Part shown: positions 1 to 6,094 of the stretch, in pieces
How the letters are laid out: the number at the start of each line of letters is the position of its first letter
Position numbering within the stretch: position 1 is the first letter of the stretch
Assembly (NCBI GenBank): GCA_900549135.1
Contig: URNI01000046.1
Location: 1-14,511 of the forward strand
DNA from: an uncultured Collinsella sp.
GTDB taxonomy: Bacteria > Actinomycetota > Coriobacteriia > Coriobacteriales > Coriobacteriaceae
Length of the DNA stretch: 14,511 nt
Direction: 5' to 3'
Translations under genes and position numbers: made by a program
Notes under the pieces: model-generated
What the model saw: only the letters and a program-made list of their open reading frames with translations
What the model was told of the DNA's origin: nothing
Database searches by the model: none

Positions 1-260
1 CGCACTACATGCGGCGGGGGTTCTTTCGTCCTGCGGAGTGTCCGCGAAGGTCAGCCCTCAGATCCTGCTACGACTACGTCCTTGGATTGTGTGGGCGGAT
101 GAAGGACGTAGTTGGTCGGGTATTCCGTCCCCTTCGCTGTTTCGCGGCTTTGCCGCGAAACCTCGCGCCACTTTGGGGATGGATGGGGGACTTGGCCGTT
201 GCCGCTTTTTCGGAGCTCTTCTTTATTCCTTTTGTTGGATGAAAAGCTCCTTGTTTTTGC
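1..260. other. GC-rich non-coding segment with clustered inverted repeats
   Basis: No convincing gene is present: the short open frames on both strands have no good ribosome site and no recognisable protein family. The segment holds several inverted repeats. GCGGA 33-37 pairs with TCCGC 41-45. An 11-base pair arm at 73-83 (ACTACGTCCTT) matches 102-112. A perfect 10-base pair hairpin GTTTCGCGGC at 139-148 pairs with 152-161 over a 3-base loop and can be enclosed by GTCCCC 127-132 with GGGGAC 186-191. GGAGCT 212-217 pairs with AGCTCC 245-250 and is followed by TTGTTTTT. If read rightward, this could be a structured transcript or the 3' end of an upstream gene, ending near 258. It could also be a dispersed intergenic repeat. 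What it does is unknown. Confidence 0.35.
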
Positions 261-588
261 AGGGGTGCATACTCGACTTATATGTGCATAGAATCTCGTA
301 TAGTGCGAGTAAGATATTGCGCTGTCCGTTTTGTGTTTAGCAGAGATATAGTTTGCATAATCTGGTCTAATCCCTGCTCTATTAAAATAAAGTTGCACGT
401 AAATGGCGTAGATATGCTTGAGCTGGGGTTCTGTACGCTGAGCGGATAAAAACGACCGTTCACCGTTCCGCTATTTTCAAAATGAATAAAATGAGCGATA
501 AAGAGAATATAAACCTTAATAAACTCGCGTATCGCACGGACGCGGGTTATTAATGGGTTGTAGGCCTTTTACAGAAAGGATTCCAGCA
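261..588 (+). promoter_or_regulatory. AT-rich upstream region of the carbamate kinase gene
   Basis: This stretch has lower GC than the rest of the window and no gene, as expected for a promoter region. A tandem direct repeat ACCGTTC lies at 455-461 and 462-468 with no gap. A possible -10 hexamer TAAAAT lies at 487-492. No good -35 is found at the normal spacing, so the tandem repeat is where an activator could sit. A second possible -10, CATAAT at 356-361, has only a poor -35 (TTGTGT 331-336, 19-base spacer). The ribosome site for the gene is AAAGGA 575-580, eight bases before the ATG. Promoter positions are guesses; the repeat is seen directly. Confidence 0.4.
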
Positions 589-1551
589 ATGTCTAAGCCT
601 CTTGGCAAGCCCGATCGTATTGTCGTCGCCCTTGGCGGCAACGCCCTCGGCAACAACCCCGTCGAGCAGATCGAGGCCGTGAGCAACACCGCCCACGCTC
701 TCCTTGGTCTTATCGAGCAGGGTAACGAGATCATCATCACCCACGGCAACGGCCCGCAGGTCGGCATGATCCAGAACGCCTTCGCCGCTGCTCACGATGC
801 CATCGGTACCCCCGAGATGCCGCTGCCCGAGTGCGGCGCCATGTCCCAGGGCTACATTGGTTATCACCTGCAGCAGGGCATCGGCCGCGAGATGCACAAG
901 CGCTATAAGCGTTGGCACGCCGCCACCGTCGTCACCCAGATCGAGTGCGACCCGGATGATCCCGCGTTCAAGAACCCGACCAAGCCGATCGGCCCCTTCT
1001 ACACCGAGGAGCAGGCCAAGGAGTTCATGGCCGAGGATCCCTCCAAGGTTTTCGTCGAGGATTCCGGCCGCGGCTGGCGTCGCGTCGTCGCTTCCCCCGA
1101 TCCCAAGAAGATCGTCGAGGCTGACTCCATCCTCAACCTGCTCGACAACGAGTTCATCGTCATCGCCTGCGGTGGCGGCGGCATCCCCGTCGTCCGCGAC
1201 TACGAGAACAAGGGCTGCTACAAGGGCGTTCCCGCCGTCATCGACAAGGACCTGGGCGGCGAGCTGCTGGCCGAGGACTGCGATGCTGACGTTCTGTTCC
1301 TGCTGACCGCCGTTGAGCATGTCGCCATCAACTTTGGCAAGCCCAACCAGGAGGAGCTCGAGGACCTCACTGCCGACGAGGCCGAGCGCCTGGCCGACGA
1401 GGGCCAGTTCGGCAAGGGTTCCATGGAGCCCAAGGTCCGCGCTGCCATCAAGTTCGCCCGTTCCCGCAAGGGCCGCACCTGCATCATCGGCGCTCTGGAC
1501 AAGGCTGCCGAGACCATGGCCGGCCTCTCCGGTACCCGCATCCACGAGTAG
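589..1551 (+). CDS. arcC: carbamate kinase
   Basis: Predicted 320-residue cytoplasmic enzyme that transfers phosphate between carbamoyl phosphate and ADP, making ATP, CO2 and ammonia. It is the last step of arginine deiminase, agmatine deiminase or similar carbamoyl-yielding pathways. The amino acid kinase fold is clear: ALGGNA at residues 14-19, HGNGPQVG at 52-59, SQGYIGY near 100, GRGWRRVV in the middle, ACGGGGIPV, VIDKDL, and FGKGSMEPKV near the end. Length is typical of the family (about 310). The ATG at 589 is chosen because AAAGGA lies eight bases upstream; an in-frame ATG at 553 has no comparable site and adds an unconserved tail. No arginine deiminase or ornithine carbamoyltransferase gene is in the window, so the source of carbamoyl phosphate is not shown. 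The gene is probably monocistronic, with a strong terminator 66 bases after the stop. Confidence 0.96.
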   Translation: MSKPLGKPDRIVVALGGNALGNNPVEQIEAVSNTAHALLGLIEQGNEIIITHGNGPQVGMIQNAFAAAHDAIGTPEMPLPECGAMSQGYIGYHLQQGIGREMHKRYKRWHAATVVTQIECDPDDPAFKNPTKPIGPFYTEEQAKEFMAEDPSKVFVEDSGRGWRRVVASPDPKKIVEADSILNLLDNEFIVIACGGGGIPVVRDYENKGCYKGVPAVIDKDLGGELLAEDCDADVLFLLTAVEHVAINFGKPNQEELEDLTADEAERLADEGQFGKGSMEPKVRAAIKFARSRKGRTCIIGALDKAAETMAGLSGTRIHE

Positions 1552-1575
1552 TCTCTACTCTGTTGCCTCTCTCGT

Positions 1576-1595
1576 GGGCGCTAGGCAAAGCGCCC
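1576..1595 (+). other. hairpin between the carbamate kinase stop and its terminator
   Basis: GGGCGCT at 1576-1582 pairs perfectly with AGCGCCC at 1589-1595 over a 6-base loop. There is no T-run after it, so it is probably a 3' stabilising hairpin, or a pause or protection element ahead of the real terminator. Confidence 0.45.
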
Positions 1596-1617
1596 GCAAA
1601 CTAGCCTCTCTTCATGA

Positions 1618-1649
1618 GCCCCGCAGTCCGCTCCGACTGCGGGGCTTTT
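1618..1649 (+). terminator. intrinsic terminator of the carbamate kinase gene
   Basis: A perfect 11-base pair stem (GCCCCGCAGTC 1618-1628 with 1635-1645) and a 6-base loop are followed by TTTT at 1646-1649. On the opposite strand there is no T-run, so it should act only on rightward transcription. Confidence 0.9.
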
Positions 1650-1658
1650 GCTATTCAC

Positions 1659-1762
1659 CTAGTCATTGGGGACGTTCTTAGTCATTGGGGACGTTCTTAA
1701 ATGACTAGTCAAACAAGAGCGTCCCCAATGACCACTCATTTAAGTCTGTCCCCAATGACTAG
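1659..1762. repeat. nested palindromic repeat element (REP-like)
   Basis: Four copies of GTCATTGGGGAC lie within 104 bases: two direct (1662-1673, 1681-1692) and two inverted (1721-1732, 1748-1759). The two direct copies are part of a perfect 19-base tandem duplication (1662-1680 and 1681-1699). Outer arms of 15 bases match perfectly (CTAGTCATTGGGGAC 1659-1673 with 1748-1762). Inner arms match at 17 of 18 positions (1681-1698 with 1715-1732). The centre is a 10-base palindrome TGACTAGTCA (1702-1711). This resembles REP/BIME-type palindromes of the kind moved by Y1-type RAYT transposases; that link is inferred. The element overlaps the last codon and stop of the leftward protease gene. Confidence 0.85.
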
Positions 1763-2760
1763 TAGTAGGCCCACATGGCTTCGACTTCGTTGAGGACCTC
1801 TACTACGCCCCAGCGGCGGGCGCTGCGGCTGGCCGAGTTGGGGTCGTAGACGCCAACCTGGTTGGCATCGTCGATGCCGTAGAGCACGATGTAGTGGCCT
1901 ACGTTGGTAAACGTACCGGGGCGCACTGCGGCGATGACGGGCGCACCCGAGCGAAGTGCTTGGGTAATCGATTCGCGATCGTTATAGAGCTGTGTTCCGT
2001 TGAGCCCCAGCTGCCACGCGCCGCCTGTCATAAACGACCACTCGGTGGCACCAGTGGGGGCGTAGTTGCCGGCTTCGGCCAGTGCGCATACATCGACCGG
2101 CGTCTTATCGGTGTGGCCGGTCTTAAAGATATAGACCATGGTGAGGCAAGTGGGACCGCAAGCGTTTTCTCGAATAGTGCCACCGGCATAGGGCAGCTCC
2201 GACCATGCGGGGTCAATTTGGTAGATGTGGGGCATGGCGCCGGCCTGCCATTGCGAGCGTGGGGTCGAGAACGCAAAGGAGTAACCGGGCGCGACGGGAG
2301 CTTTAAGCAGCTTGTCCTCGGCAGTGGGCTCAAGACCGGCTGATCCGTGGGAGATACAGGATCCCAAAAACACAAAGACGAGGCAGGCGGCAATGGAGCA
2401 AAGCGCAAGGCGTAGGCGGCGGGCCGGAAGCGCGTGGCTTGTGGTGTGCGACGCGGGGTGAGGGGCGGAATTGCCGCGATCGCGTTGAGGTCGCGAAAAG
2501 GAGCGCTTGACGTAGTAGTCGGTCTTACGGCGATCGTAGCGGCGTGGCTGCGATGTGCCGGTCTGGCGTTGGCGTGTGCTCGTACTCACACGGTCTGACT
2601 GCTGCACGGTACGGCTTTGTTGCCGCGAAGAAGCCCCGGGCTGCTCTTGGGGGCGCTGCGGGTTGTCGTTGTCGGAGGTGCTTCTGGGCGTTGGCGTGGT
2701 GCGGCCGGCAAGGCGCACGCTTTGTGGCCGTTGGTCGCCGTCATTGTATCCGTATGCCAT
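1759..2760 (-). CDS. membrane-anchored C39-like cysteine protease
   Basis: Predicted 333-residue protein. Residues 1 to about 112 are low-complexity, rich in Arg, Gln, Ser, Thr and Pro, and probably disordered in the cytoplasm. One hydrophobic segment follows at about 115-135, and then an outside domain of about 195 residues. That domain matches the Peptidase_C39-like papain fold: the catalytic Cys is in the ACGPTC motif (Cys201), His289 is in VGHYIVLYG, and the third acidic residue is in VYDPNS (Asp306). The ATG at 2760 is chosen because AAGGTGA (2772-2766, minus strand) lies five bases upstream; a GTG at 2769 would fall inside that ribosome site. The sequence LGSC at the end of the membrane segment resembles a lipobox, but the long N-terminal tail makes a simple anchor more likely. 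Its substrate is unknown. The gene stands alone, convergent to carbamate kinase, and its TAG stop lies in the palindromic repeat. Confidence 0.85.
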   Translation of the reverse strand: MAYGYNDGDQRPQSVRLAGRTTPTPRSTSDNDNPQRPQEQPGASSRQQSRTVQQSDRVSTSTRQRQTGTSQPRRYDRRKTDYYVKRSFSRPQRDRGNSAPHPASHTTSHALPARRLRLALCSIAACLVFVFLGSCISHGSAGLEPTAEDKLLKAPVAPGYSFAFSTPRSQWQAGAMPHIYQIDPAWSELPYAGGTIRENACGPTCLTMVYIFKTGHTDKTPVDVCALAEAGNYAPTGATEWSFMTGGAWQLGLNGTQLYNDRESITQALRSGAPVIAAVRPGTFTNVGHYIVLYGIDDANQVGVYDPNSASRSARRWGVVEVLNEVEAMWAYY

Positions 2761-3115
2761 TCGAATCACCTTGCCTCATGTGTAACTTGTCTATCCTACA
2801 TAAAAAGATGCACGACACATGGGCATGTGCGCCAAAAGCCTGACAAATGGTATGAACGTTGCCGCGCCGCGCGCCAAGCGTCACGGCAACAGGTATTCAA
2901 AAGCAGACAAGATGAAAGCGTCCAAGACGAATGACGTCTCCCGCCGTTCGTCCCAAAAACGGCGCCGCTCGTTTTGCAGTTCTGCCTTCGGTCGAGCTAC
3001 AAGCGGCGCTGCTGTGCCAAGGCCGTATCTTAAAGCCACGAAATAAAAGCGCGCGGCAAAACAGACCGCGCAAGGGGTGACGTCAAGGGGCGTCAAAAAG
3101 GAAAGGAGGGGAACA
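2761..3115. promoter_or_regulatory. divergent control region between protease and permease genes
   Basis: This 355-base region must contain the promoters of both divergent genes, although no strong -35/-10 pair stands out; TAGGAT (minus strand, 2798-2793) is a possible -10 for the protease. Three inverted repeats lie on the permease side: GTTGCCG 2858-2864 with CGGCAAC 2884-2890, GCGCCGCT 2962-2969 with AGCGGCGC 3002-3009, and GCGCGG 3051-3056 with CCGCGC 3066-3071. They could form a structured 5' leader for the permease mRNA. No T-box or other known riboswitch core was recognised. A 75-codon open frame at 2819-3046 is very basic and lacks a ribosome site, so it is not called a gene. Confidence 0.45.
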
Positions 3116-4567
3116 ATGGCGGACAAGAACGCAGAAGTTGCAGTCGAGGATAACGGCGGCATGAAGAAAACGCTTTCGCTCTGGAACTTCTTCACCATCG
3201 GTTTCGGCGCCATCATCGGTACCGGTTGGGTTCTGCAGGTCGGCGACTGGATGGTCGTGGGCGGCGGTCCCGTTCCCGCTATGATCGCATTCCTCTTGGG
3301 TGCAATCTTCCTCGTGCCCGTCGGAGCTGTTTTCGGTGAGCTCACGGCTGCTATCCCCATCTCAGGCGGCATCGTCGAGTATGTCGATCGTAGCTTTGGC
3401 CGTACGCTGAGCTACATCACCGGATGGCTTTTGGCCCTGGGCAACGGCATCCTGTGCCCGTGGGAGGCCATCGCCATTTCGACCCTCGTGTCCGAGATGT
3501 TCGGCAGCCTGCCCGGCCTTGAGTGGCTGCGCGCCATCAAGCTCTACACCATCCTGGGGGCCGACGTTTACCTGTTCCCGACGCTGATCGCGCTCGGCTT
3601 TGCAGTCTACGTCATCTTCCTCAACTTCCGCGGTGCCAGCTCGGCCGCCAAACTCCAGGCCTTCCTGACCAAGGCCCTGCTCTGCGGCATGCTGCTCGCC
3701 ATGGGCGTCTCGCTGTTCACCGGCTCGCCGGACAACGCCATGCCCGTGTTCTCCCAGGTCGCCGGCGCTGGCGGCGGCAAGGCCGCTACCGAGAGCACCA
3801 GCCTGTTCGCCGGCATCGTGTCGGTCCTGGTTCTGACTCCGTTCTTCTACGCCGGTTTCGACACCATTCCTCAGCAGGCTGAGGAAGCAGCCGAGGGCCT
3901 CAACTGGAACAAGTTCGGCAAGATCATCTCCCTGGCCCTGCTGGCCGCCGGCGGCTTCTACATGGTCTGCATCTACTCGTTCGGCACCATCCTCGACTGG
4001 CATGAGTTTGTTAAGAGCCCAGTTCCCGCGCTTGCCTGCCTCAAGGGCATCAACATGCTTCTGTACCTGGCCATGCTCGTCATCGCCACGCTTGGACCCA
4101 TGGGCCCGATGAACTCCTTCTACGGCGCCACGAGCCGCATCATGCTCGCCATGGGCCGCAAGGGCCAGCTGCCCGAGCAGTTCGCCGAGGTCGACCCCAA
4201 GTCCGGCGCTCCCAAGCTCGCCTGCGTCGTTCTGGGCGTCATCACCGTCGTCGGTCCGTTCCTGGGCAAGAACATGCTCATCCCTCTGACCAACGTGTCG
4301 GCTCTCGCCTTCATCTTCTCCTGCGGCATGGTCGCCCTCGCTTGCCTGCGCATGCGCTTCACCGAGCCCGACCTGCCTCGTCCCTACGAGGTGCCCGGCG
4401 GTAAGTTTGGCATCGGCCTCGCTATCGCTGCCTGCGCCATCATCATCGGCCTGCTCGTGATTCCGTTCTCTCCCGCCTCCCTCAACATGGTGGAGTGGAG
4501 CATCGTGATCGGCTGGCTGGCCGTCGGCCTGGCTCTCATGGCCTTCACCAATTCCCGCAAAAAGTAA
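3116..4567 (+). CDS. APC-superfamily amino acid permease
   Basis: Predicted 483-residue inner-membrane transporter with about 12 hydrophobic helices. Family marks are the unwound helix 1 motif GFGAIIGTGW (residues 29-38), helix 2 with GELTAAIPISGG (about 74-85), GFDTIPQQAEEA in helix 6 (247-258), and TSRIMLAMGRKGQLP after helix 8 (about 339-353). These place it in the amino acid/polyamine/organocation group, probably proton-coupled; the substrate cannot be read from sequence. Start: ATG 3116 with a near-perfect AAAGGAGG at 3102-3109; a GTG at 3077 in frame lies upstream of that site and is rejected. The neighbouring amidohydrolase gene is 131 bases downstream in the same direction without a clear terminator between, so the permease probably brings in that enzyme's substrate or exports its product. 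Confidence 0.93.
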   Translation: MADKNAEVAVEDNGGMKKTLSLWNFFTIGFGAIIGTGWVLQVGDWMVVGGGPVPAMIAFLLGAIFLVPVGAVFGELTAAIPISGGIVEYVDRSFGRTLSYITGWLLALGNGILCPWEAIAISTLVSEMFGSLPGLEWLRAIKLYTILGADVYLFPTLIALGFAVYVIFLNFRGASSAAKLQAFLTKALLCGMLLAMGVSLFTGSPDNAMPVFSQVAGAGGGKAATESTSLFAGIVSVLVLTPFFYAGFDTIPQQAEEAAEGLNWNKFGKIISLALLAAGGFYMVCIYSFGTILDWHEFVKSPVPALACLKGINMLLYLAMLVIATLGPMGPMNSFYGATSRIMLAMGRKGQLPEQFAEVDPKSGAPKLACVVLGVITVVGPFLGKNMLIPLTNVSALAFIFSCGMVALACLRMRFTEPDLPRPYEVPGGKFGIGLAIAACAIIIGLLVIPFSPASLNMVEWSIVIGWLAVGLALMAFTNSRKK

Positions 4568-4573
4568 CGCCGA

Positions 4574-4688
4574 GCCGGGGCGGATCAGGTGCGCGGGACC
4601 CTCTCTTCCGCGCACCGAACCCGGCGCCACTTGGGTAGCTTTGTGAGGCCTTAACCCAACACGGCCTCGCCCACTATATGGATCCATA
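4574..4688 (+). other. structured intergenic segment before the amidohydrolase
   Basis: Three structures lie between the permease and the amidohydrolase. First, GGTGCGCGG 4588-4596 pairs with CCGCGCACC 4608-4616, enclosed by GCCGGG 4574-4579 with CCCGGC 4620-4625; no T-run follows, so it is not a standard terminator. Second, TTGGGT 4631-4636 can pair with ACCCAA 4654-4659 while GAGGCC 4645-4650 pairs with GGCCTC 4663-4668, an H-type pseudoknot layout. Third, a perfect 12-base palindrome TATGGATCCATA at 4677-4688 touches the ribosome site AAGGAGG (4688-4694). Possible roles are mRNA processing, differential expression, a small riboswitch or an operator. The pairing is seen; the function is a guess. 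Confidence 0.5.
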
Positions 4689-4698
4689 AGGAGGAACC

Positions 4699-5976
4699 AT
4701 GTCCACTAAGTATGCAATCGTTGGCGGTAAGCTCATCGACGGTACCGGTGCCGAGCCGGTCGAGAACTCCCTCGTTCTCGTCGACGACAACGGCAAGATC
4801 GAGTACGCCGGTGCTATGCAGGACCTTCCCGAGGGCGTTGAGGTTATCGACGCCGCCGGCAAGACCGTCCTTCCCGGCCTGATCGACACCCACCTGCACT
4901 TCTCGGGCAACTTGACCGACGATGACACCGACTGGGTCATGCAGCCGCTCCTCGAGAAGCAGGCTGTCGCAGTCAAGCAGGCCTACGACTGCCTCACCCA
5001 CGGCCTCACCACCGTCTGCGAGATCGGCCGCTTTGGTATCCAGATCCGTGACTGCATCGACAAGGGCGTCTTCAAGGGCCCGCGCGTTCTGGCCACCGGC
5101 CTTGGCTTCTGCCGCGTTGCCGGCCACGGCGACTCCCACCACTGCAGCCAGGAGCTCAACAAGGAATCGCACCCCTGGGGCGATCAAGTCGACGGTCCTT
5201 GGGATCTGCGCAAGGCCGTCCGTCGTCGCCTGCGCGAGAACCCCGATGCCATCAAGATCTGGGCTACCGGTGGCGGCATCTGGCGCTGGGACTCCGGTCG
5301 CGACCAGCACTATTGCTCCGAGGAGATCCAGGCCGTGGTCGAAGAGGCAAAGATGGTCGGCATCCCCGTGTGGAGCCACTGCTACAACAATCACGCCGCT
5401 GCCTACGATTCCGTTCGCTTTGGCTGCGAGCAGCTGATTCACGGTTTCGATATCGATGAGCGCACCATGGACCTCATGGCCGAGCAGGGCACCTTCTTCA
5501 CCCCGACGATCGCCTTCCTGCCCACCTGGTACGCCACCTATCCGCCCGTCTACGTCCCCGAGCTGCACGACAAGTACGAGGGTACCCTGGTCGAGAAGGA
5601 GCTGCAGCGCAACTACGACTGCCTGCGCGAGGCCAAGAAGCGCGGCGTCGTCATGACGATCGGCTCCGACTCCTTCTCCTTCGTCACCCCGTATGGCACC
5701 TGCTCCATCGAGGAGATGTACGAGTTCGTCGACAAGATCGGCTTCACCCCGGTCGAGACCATCACCTGCGCCACCCTCAACGGTGCCAAGATGTGCCACA
5801 TCGAGGACGAGACCGGTTCCATCGAGGCCGGCAAGTGCGCCGACCTGCTGGTCGTCAACGGTGACGTCGCCGCCGACATCCACGTGCTCAACACCGACAA
5901 CATGGACGTCATCATGAAGGACGGCTGGATTGTCGAGGCCGGTACCTTCGGCGAGGCAAACAAGTACAGCGCCTAA
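4699..5976 (+). CDS. binuclear-metal amidohydrolase (imidazolonepropionase/prolidase-like)
   Basis: Predicted 425-residue cytoplasmic hydrolase of the amidohydrolase superfamily, TIM-barrel with a small beta-sandwich at both ends. Metal ligands are visible: His65 and His67 in DTHLHF, the probable carboxylated Lys186 in IKIWATGGG, His227 in WSHCYNN, His248 in LIHGF, and Asp324 in IGSDSF. The pattern and the VDGPWDLRKAVRRRLRENPDAIKI stretch, here broken as VDGPWDLRKAV at 164-174 and ENPDAIKI at 180-187, resemble the imidazolonepropionase-like group that includes Xaa-Pro and Xaa-Arg dipeptidases. The real substrate is not known; a dipeptide or N-acyl amino acid imported by the upstream permease is a fair inference. 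The ATG has AAGGAGG at 4688-4694 four bases upstream. There is no signal peptide. A terminator lies 58 bases after the stop. Confidence 0.92.
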   Translation: MSTKYAIVGGKLIDGTGAEPVENSLVLVDDNGKIEYAGAMQDLPEGVEVIDAAGKTVLPGLIDTHLHFSGNLTDDDTDWVMQPLLEKQAVAVKQAYDCLTHGLTTVCEIGRFGIQIRDCIDKGVFKGPRVLATGLGFCRVAGHGDSHHCSQELNKESHPWGDQVDGPWDLRKAVRRRLRENPDAIKIWATGGGIWRWDSGRDQHYCSEEIQAVVEEAKMVGIPVWSHCYNNHAAAYDSVRFGCEQLIHGFDIDERTMDLMAEQGTFFTPTIAFLPTWYATYPPVYVPELHDKYEGTLVEKELQRNYDCLREAKKRGVVMTIGSDSFSFVTPYGTCSIEEMYEFVDKIGFTPVETITCATLNGAKMCHIEDETGSIEAGKCADLLVVNGDVAADIHVLNTDNMDVIMKDGWIVEAGTFGEANKYSA

Positions 5977-5979
5977 GCT

Positions 5980-6031
5980 ACCGTTCATCGATGGCTTGAT
6001 GTAAAACACAGTATTTGATTGCATAATGCAA
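5980..6031 (+). promoter_or_regulatory. LytTR-like half-site and palindrome upstream of the first kinase
   Basis: ACCGTTCAT at 5980-5988 fits the published LytTR/AlgR binding pattern (A/T, A/C, A/C, GTT, any, A/G, G/T) at every position; no matching second site was found 12 bases away on either side. A perfect dyad TTGCAT-A-ATGCAA lies at 6019-6031 and contains CATAAT (6022-6027), which could be a -10 box. Whether these control the kinase operon or only mark the end of the amidohydrolase transcript is not decided by sequence. Confidence 0.35.
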
Positions 6032-6034
6032 TGG

Positions 6035-6060
6035 AGAGGGTCGCTTGCGGCCCTCTTTAT
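6035..6060 (+). terminator. intrinsic terminator after the amidohydrolase gene
   Basis: AGAGGGTCG at 6035-6043 pairs with 6048-6056 (CGGCCCTCT) over a CTTG loop, nine base pairs including one G-U, followed by TTTAT. It separates the permease/amidohydrolase unit from the kinase operon and shows that the kinase cannot begin at the in-frame ATG at 6026. Confidence 0.8.
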
Positions 6061-6094
6061 TGCTATGGGGTGCGTCAGTAAGAAGGGGATGACA

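Noticed and set aside
38..398. Short overlapping open frames on both strands near the left edge
   Set aside because: No ribosome site, no recognisable domain, and the hairpin-rich sequence explains the base pattern better than coding does.
480..500. ARG box (arginine repressor site) in front of the carbamate kinase gene
   Set aside because: TGAATAAAATGA resembles half of the ARG box, but the second half does not match, so it is most likely chance in AT-rich DNA.
1659..1762. CRISPR array
   Set aside because: Only two direct copies without a spacer plus two inverted copies; the layout is palindromic and no cas gene is present.
2819..3046. 75-codon open frame in the divergent control region
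   Set aside because: The translation is highly basic and low-complexity, there is no ribosome site, and it lies where a promoter or leader is expected.
6026..6094. Earlier in-frame starts of the first kinase (ATG 6026 and ATG 6089)
   Set aside because: The frame from 6026 runs through the terminator hairpin at 6035-6056, and ATG 6089 abuts the AAGGGG site; GTG 6095 has the correct six-base spacing.
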